From positions 1 through 62,472 of the forward strand of contig DASQNO010000033.1 of NCBI GenBank assembly GCA_035644935.1: a stretch of DNA of 62,472 nucleotides, read 5' to 3'. Positions 27,522 to 35,880 of the stretch are shown here, piece after piece. Numbering within the stretch: position 1 is the stretch's first letter; each line of letters begins with the position of its first letter. The position numbers and the translations under genes were made by a program. The notes under the pieces are model-generated. The model was not told the DNA's origin. It was given only the letters and a program-made list of their open reading frames with translations, and did no database searches. The stretch comes from CADCVW01 sp035644935 (GTDB lineage: Bacteria > Pseudomonadota > Alphaproteobacteria > Sphingomonadales > Sphingomonadaceae).

Positions 27522-28004
27522 ATGGGCAAGAAGAAGGACGCGGCCAAGGCCGACAAGTCCAAGACCAAGATCCCCAAGCAGATCGCCGGCGTGAAGATCC
27601 CCAAGACGCTGCGCGACGGCGGCAAGGCCGCGATGAAGCTGGCGCAGAACCCGGTGGCGCGCGACCTGTTGTCCGCCGGCCTCGTCGCCGCCGCCACCGC
27701 GGTCGCCGCCAACAGCCGCGCGCGCAAGGCGGCCGTGGACGGCACGCGCGAGGCCGCCGACACGATGGCGGGGGCCGCGGCCACCGCATCGACCAGCGCC
27801 GCCAAGATCGGCGCCGCGCTGGTGGATGCCGCCGGGACCGCCGCCGAACGCTTCCTGGGGCTGACTCCGGAGGCTGCGGAGCAGCCCGCGACGACGGCCC
27901 AACCGCACGCCGAGGCCGCCCCGGTCAAGCCGACCGCCCCCAAGCGCGCCGCCAAGCCCGTCACGGCCAGCGAGTTCCCGCTGCCCACCGACGAACAGGC
28001 CTGA
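27522..28004 (+). CDS. Lys/Ala-rich protein, unknown
   Basis: 160 residues from ATG 27522; AGGAG lies 7 nt upstream. A basic start (MGKKKDAAKADKSKTKIPKQ) leads to Ala-rich helices (LLSAGLVAAATAVAANSRAR, then TMAGAAATASTSAAKIGAAL) and a Pro/Ala tail. It looks like a histone H1- or phasin-like amphipathic helical protein. It could bind DNA or granules, but no family is recognised. Independent of the preceding operon because of the terminator. Confidence 0.65.
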   Translation: MGKKKDAAKADKSKTKIPKQIAGVKIPKTLRDGGKAAMKLAQNPVARDLLSAGLVAAATAVAANSRARKAAVDGTREAADTMAGAAATASTSAAKIGAALVDAAGTAAERFLGLTPEAAEQPATTAQPHAEAAPVKPTAPKRAAKPVTASEFPLPTDEQA

Positions 28005-28064
28005 CGGACCCGAGCCCCGCCGCCGAACGTTCAAACGCCCGACCTCAAACGGAAGGACACACAG

Positions 28065-28280
28065 ATGGACGGGGACGGACGCCAGCAGGATACGGGCCGC
28101 ACGGCGGCTTCGGACGACGACGACGCGAAGAACGAGGACGAGCCCATTCGTCCGGAAGGCCGGGGCAGCGACCGCTTCGGCGGCGGCGCCATGGCGACCG
28201 ACCGCAGCGACAAGGCGGTGGAGGTCCAGAGCATCGTCGAGACCGACGACTATGCGGGATCGGCCGAGAGCGGAGTCTAA
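28065..28280 (+). CDS. Small acidic disordered protein
   Basis: 71 residues, Asp/Arg/Gly-rich (ASDDDDAKNEDEPIRPEGRG). AAGGACACACAG precedes the ATG. Same compositional class as the 26.7-27.4 kb proteins; unknown function. Confidence 0.6.
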   Translation: MDGDGRQQDTGRTAASDDDDAKNEDEPIRPEGRGSDRFGGGAMATDRSDKAVEVQSIVETDDYAGSAESGV

Positions 28281-28311
28281 CGCCAGGCCGACTCACTAAC
28301 CGATCCGAGCC

Positions 28312-28446
28312 GTCCTCCCCTGCTTTTGCAGGGGAGGGGGACCGTCCCGCGCAGCGGGATGGTGGAGGGGCTTCTTCGAACTTGGCAAGAAGAGGCCCCT
28401 CCACCAGCTTCGCTGGTCCCCCTCCCCCGCAAAGGCGGGGGAGGAC
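28312..28446. repeat. Palindromic repeat, GTCCTCCCC family
   Basis: Outer arms GTCCTCCCCTGCTTTTGCAG and CGCAAAGGCGGGGGAGGAC, inner arms GAGGGGCTTC and GGCCCCTC. Same family as 7,544-7,684 and 44,732-44,931. It sits between convergent genes. Confidence 0.9.
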
Positions 28447-28474
28447 AGGCCGAGCCCCGTCGTTGCAACCAGTC

Positions 28475-29314
28475 CTACAACAAGTGCCCCGCAACCGCGC
28501 GCTCGAACTCCACGACGTCGTGCGCGCAGATGACGCGAACCTCGTCCTTGTGGTCGACCGACAATTGCCGGACGCGTTCCTGGTTGGCCATGCGCTTGTC
28601 GCGGTCGACTTCCATCATCGTCTGGTAGCCGCGAAGCCCCGGCGTGCAGTTGCGCTGCCGCGACCGCACTTCGCCGCGATAGAAATACGCGTCGCCCGCG
28701 TGCAGCAGCCAGCCGTTGGGCGTGTCCACCGCGACGCCCGCATGGCCGTGCGTGTGGCCGGGAAGGGGGATCATCAGGATCTCGGGCGGCAGGCCTTCCA
28801 GCTGCCGCACCGCGTCAAAGCCGTACCATTTTTCGCCGCGCGCGCCCTTGTACCGCCGCCAGTCGTGAACGTCGTCGAACTGCATCGGCCGGTACCGGTT
28901 GCGCGGAACGAACCCGTCACGCGGGCCCGTAGCCGCCACGAACTCCGCGTCCATCACGTGCACGGCGGCATTGGGGAAGTCCTCCAGCCCACCCGCATGG
29001 TCGAAGTCGAGATGCGTCAGCACGATGTGGCGCACGTCGGACGCCTTGTGCCCCACCGCCTCCAGTTGGCGAAGCGCCGTGTCGCGTTCGCGCAGCTGGA
29101 TGTTGAGCATCGTCATCATGGTGGCCGTGATCCGCCCCGGCGACTTGTTGACGTCCTTCATGCCGTAGCCGGTGTCGACCAGCACCAGGCCTTCGTTGGT
29201 TTCGATTACCAGGCAGTGGCAGACCAGCTTGCCGCGCACGCCGCCGCTGCGCCCGTCGAACATCGCGCCGCCGAACGGGCAATCGGTGCCGCAATTGATG
29301 TGGTGGATGTGCAT
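28475..29314 (-). CDS. MBL-fold hydrolase, AHL-lactonase-like
   Basis: 279 residues from ATG 29314. The metallo-beta-lactamase metal motif HLDFDHAGG is at 101-109, with further ligands in PGHTHGHAG and LLHAGDAYFY. The N-terminal half (MHIHHINCGTDCPFGG) and length match the AttM/AhlL-type N-acyl homoserine lactonase family. Actual substrate unproven; other lactones are possible. It follows the DUF4267-like gene by 4 nt. Confidence 0.85.
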   Translation of the reverse strand: MHIHHINCGTDCPFGGAMFDGRSGGVRGKLVCHCLVIETNEGLVLVDTGYGMKDVNKSPGRITATMMTMLNIQLRERDTALRQLEAVGHKASDVRHIVLTHLDFDHAGGLEDFPNAAVHVMDAEFVAATGPRDGFVPRNRYRPMQFDDVHDWRRYKGARGEKWYGFDAVRQLEGLPPEILMIPLPGHTHGHAGVAVDTPNGWLLHAGDAYFYRGEVRSRQRNCTPGLRGYQTMMEVDRDKRMANQERVRQLSVDHKDEVRVICAHDVVEFERAVAGHLL

Positions 29315-29318
29315 GTCG

Positions 29319-29729
29319 CTAGCTCCGTGCGGTTTTCTGGGCGGCGTAGAGGTCGACCAGCAGCACGCCGGCGACGATCCCCAGCGCGACATAGGCGCCG
29401 GTCTTGCGCGGGTTCGACGGACGAAACGCCTGCGCGCCGATGGCCGCGGCGTCGAGCAGGTCGCCCCCGACCCGCGCCCAGAGCCCGGCCGAGCTGTGCG
29501 GCCGCGCCAGAATACCCGCGCCGGTCGCGATCTCGCGCACGCCGAACGCACGGATCAGTTCGGGAGTCTGGTTGGCGCCCACCGCGTAGGCGATGCGCCG
29601 GCCGGCGATCAGTTCGACCAGGCCAAGCCCGATCGAGAACCAGCCCACGCTCCTGTTAAGACCCGGACCTTTGTCGAGCCCCAAGCTCCTCAACGCATCC
29701 AGCGACTTCGCGAGCAGCGCGGCGGTCAT
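29319..29729 (-). CDS. DUF4267-like membrane protein
   Basis: 136 residues from ATG 29729. Three to four hydrophobic segments (VGWFSIGLGLVELIAGRRIA, VREIATGAGILA, TGAYVALGIVAGVLLVDLYA). Similar proteins are annotated as cyclase/dehydrase-associated or DUF4267. Co-transcribed with the lactonase-like gene; an EcfG-type promoter match lies just upstream. Confidence 0.7.
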   Translation of the reverse strand: MTAALLAKSLDALRSLGLDKGPGLNRSVGWFSIGLGLVELIAGRRIAYAVGANQTPELIRAFGVREIATGAGILARPHSSAGLWARVGGDLLDAAAIGAQAFRPSNPRKTGAYVALGIVAGVLLVDLYAAQKTARS

Positions 29730-29754
29730 GATCGCATCTCCCAAACAGCAAAAT

Positions 29755-29783
29755 GGGAACGGAGCACCGGAGGCTCCGTTCCC
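29755..29783 (-). terminator. Strong hairpin: terminator of the upstream gene, also matching an EcfG promoter
   Basis: GGGAACGGAGC (29,755-29,765) pairs perfectly with GCTCCGTTCCC (29,773-29,783). On the minus strand the hairpin is followed by ATTTTGCTGTTT, a terminator for the gene at 29,814-30,110. It also reads GGAAC-N16-CGTT on both strands. On the minus strand the -10-like CGTT is about 29 nt before the ATG of the gene at 29,729. Confidence 0.7.
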
Positions 29784-29813
29784 ATCCGACTCTTCGAAGA
29801 AGTCGCGTCGCGT

Positions 29814-30110
29814 TTAGCGGCAGCGGCGTCCGCGATTGCGGTCGATCTCGCGGCCCGCGAGCGCGCCGGCCGCGGCGCCAAGCAACGTGCCCGTGGTCCG
29901 TTCGCCACGCGTATCGATCGCGCGTCCGACCAGCGCGCCGCCGGCGCCGCCGACGATCAGGCCGACCGTGCCGTTCTTCTTCTTGCAACGCAGGCGGCCG
30001 CGGCTGTCAGTCCACGTGCGGCCGCTATAACCGTCCTGGGCGAAGGCGAACGCGGGAACCGCGGGAACGGACATCGAGACGACCGCGAGGCCGAGCATGA
30101 TCTTACGCAT
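29814..30110 (-). CDS. Glycine-zipper 2TM-domain secreted protein
   Basis: 98 residues from ATG 30110, with a signal peptide (MRKIMLGLAVVSMSVPAVPAFA). The C-terminal half is a glycine zipper (GLIVGGAGGALVGRAIDTRG, then TLLGAAAGALAGREID). Envelope protein of the 2TM/YMGG class, often stress-induced. AAGGAG lies before the start. Confidence 0.8.
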   Translation of the reverse strand: MRKIMLGLAVVSMSVPAVPAFAFAQDGYSGRTWTDSRGRLRCKKKNGTVGLIVGGAGGALVGRAIDTRGERTTGTLLGAAAGALAGREIDRNRGRRCR

Positions 30111-30195
30111 GGTATACTCCTTGACGTAGGTACGTCGGTTCAACGTGGCGCTTCTGCGCCTGGTTGCATGAACCTAAAACAACGTAATCCCGCCG

Positions 30196-31158
30196 CTACT
30201 TCAACAGGCCGATCTCGCGCAGCCGCTGGCCGAGATAGTCGTCCGCCAGGATCGGTTCGGGATAGCGGTTGCCCTCCGGCCCGACGCAGCCGGGCAGCGT
30301 CTCGATCAGGTGATCGGAGCGCAGATGCACGAAGAACGGCATCGAATAGCGCGAATGGCTGCGCCGTTCCGCCGCCGGGTTGCGCACGCGGTGCGTGGTC
30401 GACGGCAGCACGTGATTGGTCAGCCGCTGCAGCATGTCGCCGACATTGACGACCAGCGCGTCGGGCGGCGGCGCGATGCCCAGCCACGTGCCGTCGGGGC
30501 GCAGGATCTCAAGCCCCGCTTCCTCCGCGCCGAGCAGCAGCGTGATGAGGTTGATGTCCTCATGCGCCCCCGCGCGCACGCCCGGCGCGTCGCCGGTCAC
30601 CGGCGGGTAGTGGAGCAGGCGCAGAACCGAATTGCCCAGCCCTACCGGCTCGTCGAACCAGTCGGGCGCGAGCTGGAGGTAGCGCGCGATCGCGGACAGC
30701 AGCTTGGCGCCGACCGTGTCGAACGCGGCGTACAGCGCCTGCATCGTCTCGCGAAAGCCCTCCGGCTCGTCCGGCCAGACATTGTCCGGCATCGACGAGC
30801 GCAACGGGTGCCCGGGCGGCAGGTCGCGCCCGACGTGGAAGAATTCCTTCAGGTCGTGCTGCACCGCGTCCTTGGCGATCTCCACCCCGAACGGCGTGTA
30901 GCCGCGCGCGCCCGCCTTGCCGGCCAGCGCATGCTGCCGCTTCACCGCTTCGGGCAGCGCGAAATAGGCCTTGGTCATCGCCCAGCCGCGCGCCACCAGA
31001 TCCGGACCGAGCCCGTGATCGGTGATCGCCGCGAAGCCGTAGCGCGAGAAGGACGCGCCGAAGTCGCGCGAGAACGCGTCGGGGTCGTCGGCGAGCTGGC
31101 GAAGCGACAGCGTCGCGATCTCGTCTTGTGCAGCGGGGCGGTCTTGGGTGTCGAGCAT
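30196..31158 (-). CDS. 2-oxoglutarate/Fe(II) oxygenase, isopenicillin-N-synthase family
   Basis: 320 residues. N-terminal DIOX_N-like part (QLADDPDAFSRDFGASFSRY) and a 2OG-Fe(II) core with iron ligands in AGAHEDINLITLL (His-x-Asp) and a distal His in STTHRVRNP, then the 2OG-binding RYSMPFF. Substrate unknown. Its ATG overlaps the stop of the ManA-like gene (TGATG), so the two are translationally coupled. Confidence 0.88.
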   Translation of the reverse strand: MLDTQDRPAAQDEIATLSLRQLADDPDAFSRDFGASFSRYGFAAITDHGLGPDLVARGWAMTKAYFALPEAVKRQHALAGKAGARGYTPFGVEIAKDAVQHDLKEFFHVGRDLPPGHPLRSSMPDNVWPDEPEGFRETMQALYAAFDTVGAKLLSAIARYLQLAPDWFDEPVGLGNSVLRLLHYPPVTGDAPGVRAGAHEDINLITLLLGAEEAGLEILRPDGTWLGIAPPPDALVVNVGDMLQRLTNHVLPSTTHRVRNPAAERRSHSRYSMPFFVHLRSDHLIETLPGCVGPEGNRYPEPILADDYLGQRLREIGLLK

Positions 31159-32009
31159 CAGGTCCTCGTGCGCGGCAGGGTCATGACAGTGGCGCCGCTA
31201 TAGGCGACCAGCACGTCGCTGTCGAAACCGAGCTCCAGCCGCCCGCCGTTTTCAACCAGCCACGCGCCGCCCGCCGACAGCGCCTCCTCGTCGCAACGGC
31301 CAGTGCCGGCCAGCGGCACCAGCCAGACCGCGCCTGCTTCGGCCGGCAGTTCCGCCGCGTGCGCGCCCGTCCAGCGTTCGAGCACGAACGCCGGCCCCGC
31401 CGCCAAAAGCGTGCGGCCCTCCGTCACCTTCTGCGGAACGTGCGGCGCGACAAAGGGAACCGGGTCGGCGGCGGCGACCGACTCGTCCAGGTGCAGTTCG
31501 CGCGCGCGGCCGTAATCGTACAAGCGGAACGTCGTGTCCGCGTTCTGCTGGACCTCGACCAGCGTCACGCCCGCCCCGATGGCGTGGATCGTGCCCGCGG
31601 GCGAATAAAAGCTGTCGCCGGGGGTGACCGGCCGCCAGTCCAGCCGCTGCTCGATCGACCCGTCCAGCGCCGCCGCGCGGAGCGCGTCGGGGGACAGCAC
31701 CTCGCGAAGCCCGATGCCGATCGTGGCGCGGGGCTCGGCGGCCAGCACGACCCAGGCCTCGTCCTTGCCCCGGGGCAAGCCCATCGACCGCGCGGTCGCG
31801 TCGTCCGGATGGACCTGGATCGACAGCTTCTCGGCGGTGAACAGATATTTGATCAGCAGGTCGGGATCGCCCGGGTCGCGGCGCGCATCCTCGAACCAGA
31901 TCTCGCCGACCGGTTCCTCGTCCGGCCCTGCGTCCGGAAAGCCCGGCCATAGCGCGTGCCGGCCCCAGACCTTGGAAACGCGTCGGATGGTAAGGCGGGT
32001 CGTCGTCAC
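31158..32009 (-). CDS. Class I mannose-6-phosphate isomerase-like protein
   Basis: 283 residues from GTG 32009. The type I PMI fold is seen in SIQVHPDDATARSMG (zinc-binding His), GKDEAWVVL and the second cupin motif PAGTIHAIGAGV. It interconverts mannose-6-P and fructose-6-P, supplying mannose for glycans. Shorter than E. coli ManA (391), as normal for alphaproteobacterial forms. Coupled to the 2OG oxygenase by a 1-nt overlap. Confidence 0.85.
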   Translation of the reverse strand: MTTTRLTIRRVSKVWGRHALWPGFPDAGPDEEPVGEIWFEDARRDPGDPDLLIKYLFTAEKLSIQVHPDDATARSMGLPRGKDEAWVVLAAEPRATIGIGLREVLSPDALRAAALDGSIEQRLDWRPVTPGDSFYSPAGTIHAIGAGVTLVEVQQNADTTFRLYDYGRARELHLDESVAAADPVPFVAPHVPQKVTEGRTLLAAGPAFVLERWTGAHAAELPAEAGAVWLVPLAGTGRCDEEALSAGGAWLVENGGRLELGFDSDVLVAYSGATVMTLPRTRT

Positions 32010-32089
32010 GTCTGATCCTTGGCCGTTGGCGCCGGAGCGGTCCGGCCGACGCATGCAACCGCGCGCCGCATCCGAACGTCTGCCCGTTT

Positions 32090-32815
32090 ATGCGCATCGC
32101 CCGCTTGGTCAAAGGCTTCATCTTGCTCGGCCTCGCCGCGTTCCTGGCCTTGCTTGCCTGGGGCTATATGCGCAAACATCCGCAGGACATGCCCTGGACG
32201 CCGCTCGACCTCGGCGCGCCCGTGGGCGCGTTCACCGGCCGCAAGGTCACCGCGCTAACTGCCGACGGGCCGCGCTGCGAGGCGCTGCTGGCGCGCGCGG
32301 GCGTCCGCTTCACGTCCTTGCCGCCGGTGCGGACCGGCCAGTGCGGCTACGACGACGGGGTGCGGCTCGCGGCCGGCGGTTCGCGAACGATCGATTTCGC
32401 GCCGGCGGGCGTCGGCACGTCCTGCGCCGTCGCGGCGGGGCTGGCCTTGTGGGAATGGCACGTCGTGCAGCCCGCCGCGCAGCGCCGCTTTGGACAAGCG
32501 GTCGCCGCGATCGACCATTTCGGCAGCTACAGCTGCCGGCGCCTTTACGGGCGGGAGGAGGGCGCGTGGAGCGAACACAGCACCGCCGACGCGTTCGACG
32601 TCGCTGGATTTCGGCTCGCCGACGGCACGCGGATCAGCGTCGCGCGCGACTGGAATGGCGCAGGCGTCGAGGCCGCGTTCCTGCGCGACGTGCGAGACGG
32701 CGCGTGCGACCTGTTCGCGACGGTGCTGAGCCCCGATTACAACGCGGCGCACCGCGACCACCTGCACCTAGACCAGGCGGAACGCGGCGCGCGCGGCTGG
32801 CGAGGCTGCCGGTAA
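32090..32815 (+). CDS. Extensin-like family protein
   Basis: 241 residues, N-terminal membrane anchor (LVKGFILLGLAAFLALLAWG) and an extensin-like C-terminal domain. Conserved cysteines (GPRCEAL, GQCGYDD, GTSCAVA, YSCRRLY, GACDLF) and putative metal site HSTADAFDV with HRDHLHLD. This resembles D-Ala-D-Ala/LAS peptidases, so a role in cell-wall turnover is plausible. Confidence 0.88.
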   Translation: MRIARLVKGFILLGLAAFLALLAWGYMRKHPQDMPWTPLDLGAPVGAFTGRKVTALTADGPRCEALLARAGVRFTSLPPVRTGQCGYDDGVRLAAGGSRTIDFAPAGVGTSCAVAAGLALWEWHVVQPAAQRRFGQAVAAIDHFGSYSCRRLYGREEGAWSEHSTADAFDVAGFRLADGTRISVARDWNGAGVEAAFLRDVRDGACDLFATVLSPDYNAAHRDHLHLDQAERGARGWRGCR

Positions 32816-32836
32816 AGGAAGGAAATCGGAACCCTC

Positions 32837-32910
32837 GTCATCCCGGCGAAAGCCGGGACCCAAGATCACCAAACGTCGAGATCTTGGATCCCGGCCTGCG
32901 CCGGGATGAC
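32837..32910. repeat. Palindromic repeat, GTCATCCCGGCGAA family
   Basis: GTCATCCCGGCGAAAGCCGG + GACCCAAGATC and its mirror GATCTTGGATCCCGG + CCTGCGCCGGGATGAC. Same family as 11,295-11,408. Between convergent genes, may act as a bidirectional hairpin. Confidence 0.92.
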
Positions 32911-32935
32911 GGTTCGAAGAAGTCTGATCGGACCT

Positions 32936-33484
32936 TTAGTGCGTCGTCTCTTCGTCGACCTTTTCCACCCATTCCGGGAAGAAGCTCGGCTCGCGGTTCG
33001 ACCAGCCGGGCGCGGTGGCCGCGCCTTCGCTGATCGACTGCAGCAGCACGCGGCGACGGTCAGGGTGAAGGTGCGGCAGCGCGGCGGCGGCGCAGAACGC
33101 GCCGGGCAGCCACGGCCGGACGCCCGCGCCGACCAGCCGTTCGTACAGGAAGCGGTAGGCGGCAAAGCTGCCCAGGCGATCCTGGCCGAGATCGAAAGCG
33201 GAGACGGTGACCAGCGGCGCCATGAACGGCTCGACGGCATCGAGCCCGCTGTCGTCGGGCACATGGTCGCGGATATGTTCGAGCCGCCCGTAAACATGGC
33301 CCTGGGCGCGGATGCTCGCGGCTTCGATCGGGTCGCGCGACCAGCGATGCATCGCGTCGCGGCGGTTCAGCCCGACATCGAGCGAGCGGCGGATGTAACG
33401 CTGCGTGCCCTTGGAAAAGGCCGCGAACTCTTTAATTTCGGCGAACACCACCGCGCCGTCGGCTGGTTTTGTCTGCGTACCCAT
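32936..33484 (-). CDS. Conserved cytosolic protein, unknown
   Basis: 182 residues from ATG 33484; AAGGAG lies 9 nt upstream. No signal or membrane span. Mixed helical composition (AAFSKGTQRYIRRSLDVGLN, later FLYERLVGAGVRPWLPGAFC). I do not recognise a family. The 173 nt upstream (33,485-33,657) hold no gene. Confidence 0.65.
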   Translation of the reverse strand: MGTQTKPADGAVVFAEIKEFAAFSKGTQRYIRRSLDVGLNRRDAMHRWSRDPIEAASIRAQGHVYGRLEHIRDHVPDDSGLDAVEPFMAPLVTVSAFDLGQDRLGSFAAYRFLYERLVGAGVRPWLPGAFCAAAALPHLHPDRRRVLLQSISEGAATAPGWSNREPSFFPEWVEKVDEETTH

Positions 33485-33657
33485 GGACTTGCACTCCTTG
33501 CCCACGGTGAATCTTGCGCCCGATAGGTTTCCCAAGGCTTAACCAGACCCCCCGATCCCCACGCACAAGGAACCAGACGGGACGCAAAACCGCAACATAG
33601 TTAACGCCACGACGCGCAATCGCGCCGCGGCGTGTCATAAGTGCAACTATTATCCGA

Positions 33658-33999
33658 TTATTCGGGGAACCCTGACGACGGCATCGGCTGGTCGCGACCC
33701 GGCGCCGACGTCGACGGCGGATCGGACGCGTCCATCGATTCGTCGGACCCGACGTCGATCTTGGCGTCCATGTCGTCCGGATGCTCGTTCAGCCGCTGGC
33801 GAAGCGCCGCGTCCTGGCCGGCCTGCTGGCCCGGATGCTGCGCGGGGTGCGACTCCTCGCCCGTCAGCATACCCTGCACCGCTTCCCTCGTCCCGGACGC
33901 TTCTTCGCCGTCCTCGCCGCCCGGCGGCGGGGGGCCGATCCCCATGCTTTCCTCGCCCGCATGGTCGGGGCCGGTGGGGTGCGGGCGCTGGTCGGTCAT
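33658..33999 (-). CDS. Small acidic disordered protein
   Basis: 113 residues, Pro/Gly/Asp/Glu-rich (PDHAGEESMGIGPPPPGGED, then LNEHPDDMDAKIDVGSDESM). AGGAGC precedes the ATG. Starts 23 nt after the hydrolase stop, so same operon. Same composition class as the 26.7-28.3 kb proteins; unknown function. Confidence 0.65.
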   Translation of the reverse strand: MTDQRPHPTGPDHAGEESMGIGPPPPGGEDGEEASGTREAVQGMLTGEESHPAQHPGQQAGQDAALRQRLNEHPDDMDAKIDVGSDESMDASDPPSTSAPGRDQPMPSSGFPE

Positions 34000-34022
34000 T
34001 GATTGCTCCTGTTGTCGGCTGT

Positions 34023-34898
34023 TTAACGACCGCGCGTGGCCGGCTGTTCCTCTGCTGTCACTGCGCGCGCGAAACCCGCGGCGTCTTCCAGAACCGGCGC
34101 GCGGCCGCGAAACGGCGCGGCCAGCGCCGTGACGATGCCGACATGGCCAAGCTTGGGGTAGAGCTTGACCTCCGCGCGCCCGCCCGCCGCCCGCAGCCGT
34201 GCGGCCAGAGCCTGGCTGTTGCGCGGATACACCGTGTCGTCCTTCGCCCCGTGCAGCAGCAGCGCGGGCGGATCGCCAGCCGACGCGTGCGTTACGGGCT
34301 GCGTTTGCGGCAAGTCCGGCGCGCCGCCGAAAGCCGCGCGCGTGATCGGCCCGTCCAGCGGCAGGAAGTCGTACGGGCCGGCAAGCCCCACCCAGCCGCG
34401 CACCGCCGCCCGGTCCGCGCCCAAATATCGCGGATCCAGCGCCAGCATCGCCGCGTTGTACGCCCCGGCGCTGTGGCCGATCATCACGACCCGCGCGCCG
34501 TCGCCGCCGAACCGCGCGGCATTGGCGCGCGCCCAGCGCACCGCGGCCGCGCAATCCTCGACAAAGCCGGGAAATCGTACGGCGGGCACCAGCCGGTAGT
34601 CGGGCACCGCCACCACGAAGCCGCGCGCCGCCAGCGCCCGCGCCGCGAAACCATAGCCGTCCTTGGACCCCGACTGCCACGATCCGCCGTAGATGAACAC
34701 GATCACCGGCAGGCGCGCCGACGCCGCGGTTCCGGTTGGCGCATAGACGTCCAGCGCCTGGCGCGGATCGGTCCCGTAGGCGACGTCGCGCGCGACCAGC
34801 ACCGCGCCGCGATCCTTGGGCACCAGCGCGTTGAAGCTTTTAAGCGGCGAGCACGCCGACAGCAACGCCAGCAGCAATGGGAACAGGAGGCGGGCCAT
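34023..34898 (-). CDS. Alpha/beta-hydrolase lipoprotein (BD-FAE/esterase type)
   Basis: 291 residues from ATG 34898. Lipobox LLLALLSACS (Cys about 16). The hydrolase core shows the oxyanion segment IYGGSWQSGSK, nucleophile GHSAGA, acid HGAKDDTVY and the His in GHVGIVTA. Resembles carboxylesterases/feruloyl-esterase-like enzymes. Membrane-tethered; substrate unknown. Confidence 0.87.
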   Translation of the reverse strand: MARLLFPLLLALLSACSPLKSFNALVPKDRGAVLVARDVAYGTDPRQALDVYAPTGTAASARLPVIVFIYGGSWQSGSKDGYGFAARALAARGFVVAVPDYRLVPAVRFPGFVEDCAAAVRWARANAARFGGDGARVVMIGHSAGAYNAAMLALDPRYLGADRAAVRGWVGLAGPYDFLPLDGPITRAAFGGAPDLPQTQPVTHASAGDPPALLLHGAKDDTVYPRNSQALAARLRAAGGRAEVKLYPKLGHVGIVTALAAPFRGRAPVLEDAAGFARAVTAEEQPATRGR

Positions 34899-35029
34899 GC
34901 CGCGGATATGGCCTCTCCACGCCACGCCGCAAGCCGGCCGCCCGGCCGCCAACGCGCGGCCGGGCCCGGTTGACGCGGCTCCGCGCCCGCCTTTAGGCGT
35001 TGGGGCTCAAGCAAAGGGTTTCGACACGC

Positions 35030-35329
35030 ATGACCGACACGCTCCCCGCAACCGACACGCCTCCTGATCGCCTGTCGAACAACCCGTCGAGCCCGTTTTT
35101 CGACGCGGACGCGCTGCAGCGCGGCGTCGGCGTGCGCTTCAAGGGCGCGGAGCGGACCAATGTCGAGGAATACAGCCTGTCCGAAGGCTGGATCCGCGTG
35201 CAGGCCGGCAAAACGATGGATCGCCGCGGCCAGCCGCTGACCATCAAGCTGTCCGGCCCCGTGGAGGTCTGGTTCCGCGATGATGTCGCCGGGACGGATG
35301 ACGGCGCGGAGGCGCCGGCGGACGCGTGA
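35030..35329 (+). CDS. DUF3297 family protein
   Basis: 99 residues from ATG 35030. Nearly all is the DUF3297 domain (DRLSNNPSSPFFDADALQRG, GVRFKGAERTNVEEYSLSEG, KTMDRRGQPLTIKLSGPVEV). Cytosolic, function unknown; wide in alphaproteobacteria. Its stop overlaps the GTG of the next gene. Confidence 0.92.
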   Translation: MTDTLPATDTPPDRLSNNPSSPFFDADALQRGVGVRFKGAERTNVEEYSLSEGWIRVQAGKTMDRRGQPLTIKLSGPVEVWFRDDVAGTDDGAEAPADA

Positions 35330-35775
35330 GAACCGGCGCGCTCACCGTTGCCCTGCTGGCGCTGGCCGGCTGCGGAGAGCGCGCCGCGCCCGGCGGCGAG
35401 CGGATCGCGCCGGACCTGACGCGGCCCGAAACCAGCGCCGTCAGCGCCGCTGTGCCGGTGCGGGTGGGCGAGGGGGGCGCCGCGTTTCAGGCCTGCCAGG
35501 CCGCGGGCACGCCGCGCAGCGCGGATGCGGCGCTGCCGGTCAGAACCGGACCGTTCGACAGCGCGCCCGCGGCCGGCGCGATCCCTGCGGGCGCGCAGTT
35601 CTTCGTGTGCAGCCGCTCGATCGACCAGCGCTGGATGGGCATCGTCTTCGACCCCGCGGGAACGCTGTCGGCCGCGTGCGGCGTTTCCGCGCCCGTACCC
35701 GCCCGCGCCGACTATGCCGGTCCATGCCGGTCGGGCTGGGTGCAGAGCGCCGGCGTACGGCTGGTCGCGGACTGA
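35326..35775 (+). CDS. Lipoprotein, unknown
   Basis: 149 residues from GTG 35326, overlapping the DUF3297 stop by 4 nt (GTGA). Lipobox LLALAGCGE. Four cysteines in the mature part (FQACQAAG, FFVCSRS, SAACGVS, GPCRSGW). No family recognised; coupled to DUF3297. Confidence 0.75.
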   Translation: MRTGALTVALLALAGCGERAAPGGERIAPDLTRPETSAVSAAVPVRVGEGGAAFQACQAAGTPRSADAALPVRTGPFDSAPAAGAIPAGAQFFVCSRSIDQRWMGIVFDPAGTLSAACGVSAPVPARADYAGPCRSGWVQSAGVRLVAD

Positions 35776-35880
35776 CCGCGGCGCCGCTGCCGCCGGGTCG
35801 CGCGCGGGCCGCCCCGCGCAAACGCTTCGTTAAACCACTTACTCTATCCTGCCGTCCGAAAAACGGGAGGGGCACGGCCT

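Noticed and set aside
33579..33620. Another EcfG promoter (GGAAC at 33,580s)
   Set aside because: No CGTT at 16-17 nt; the spacer is followed by CGCAAC.
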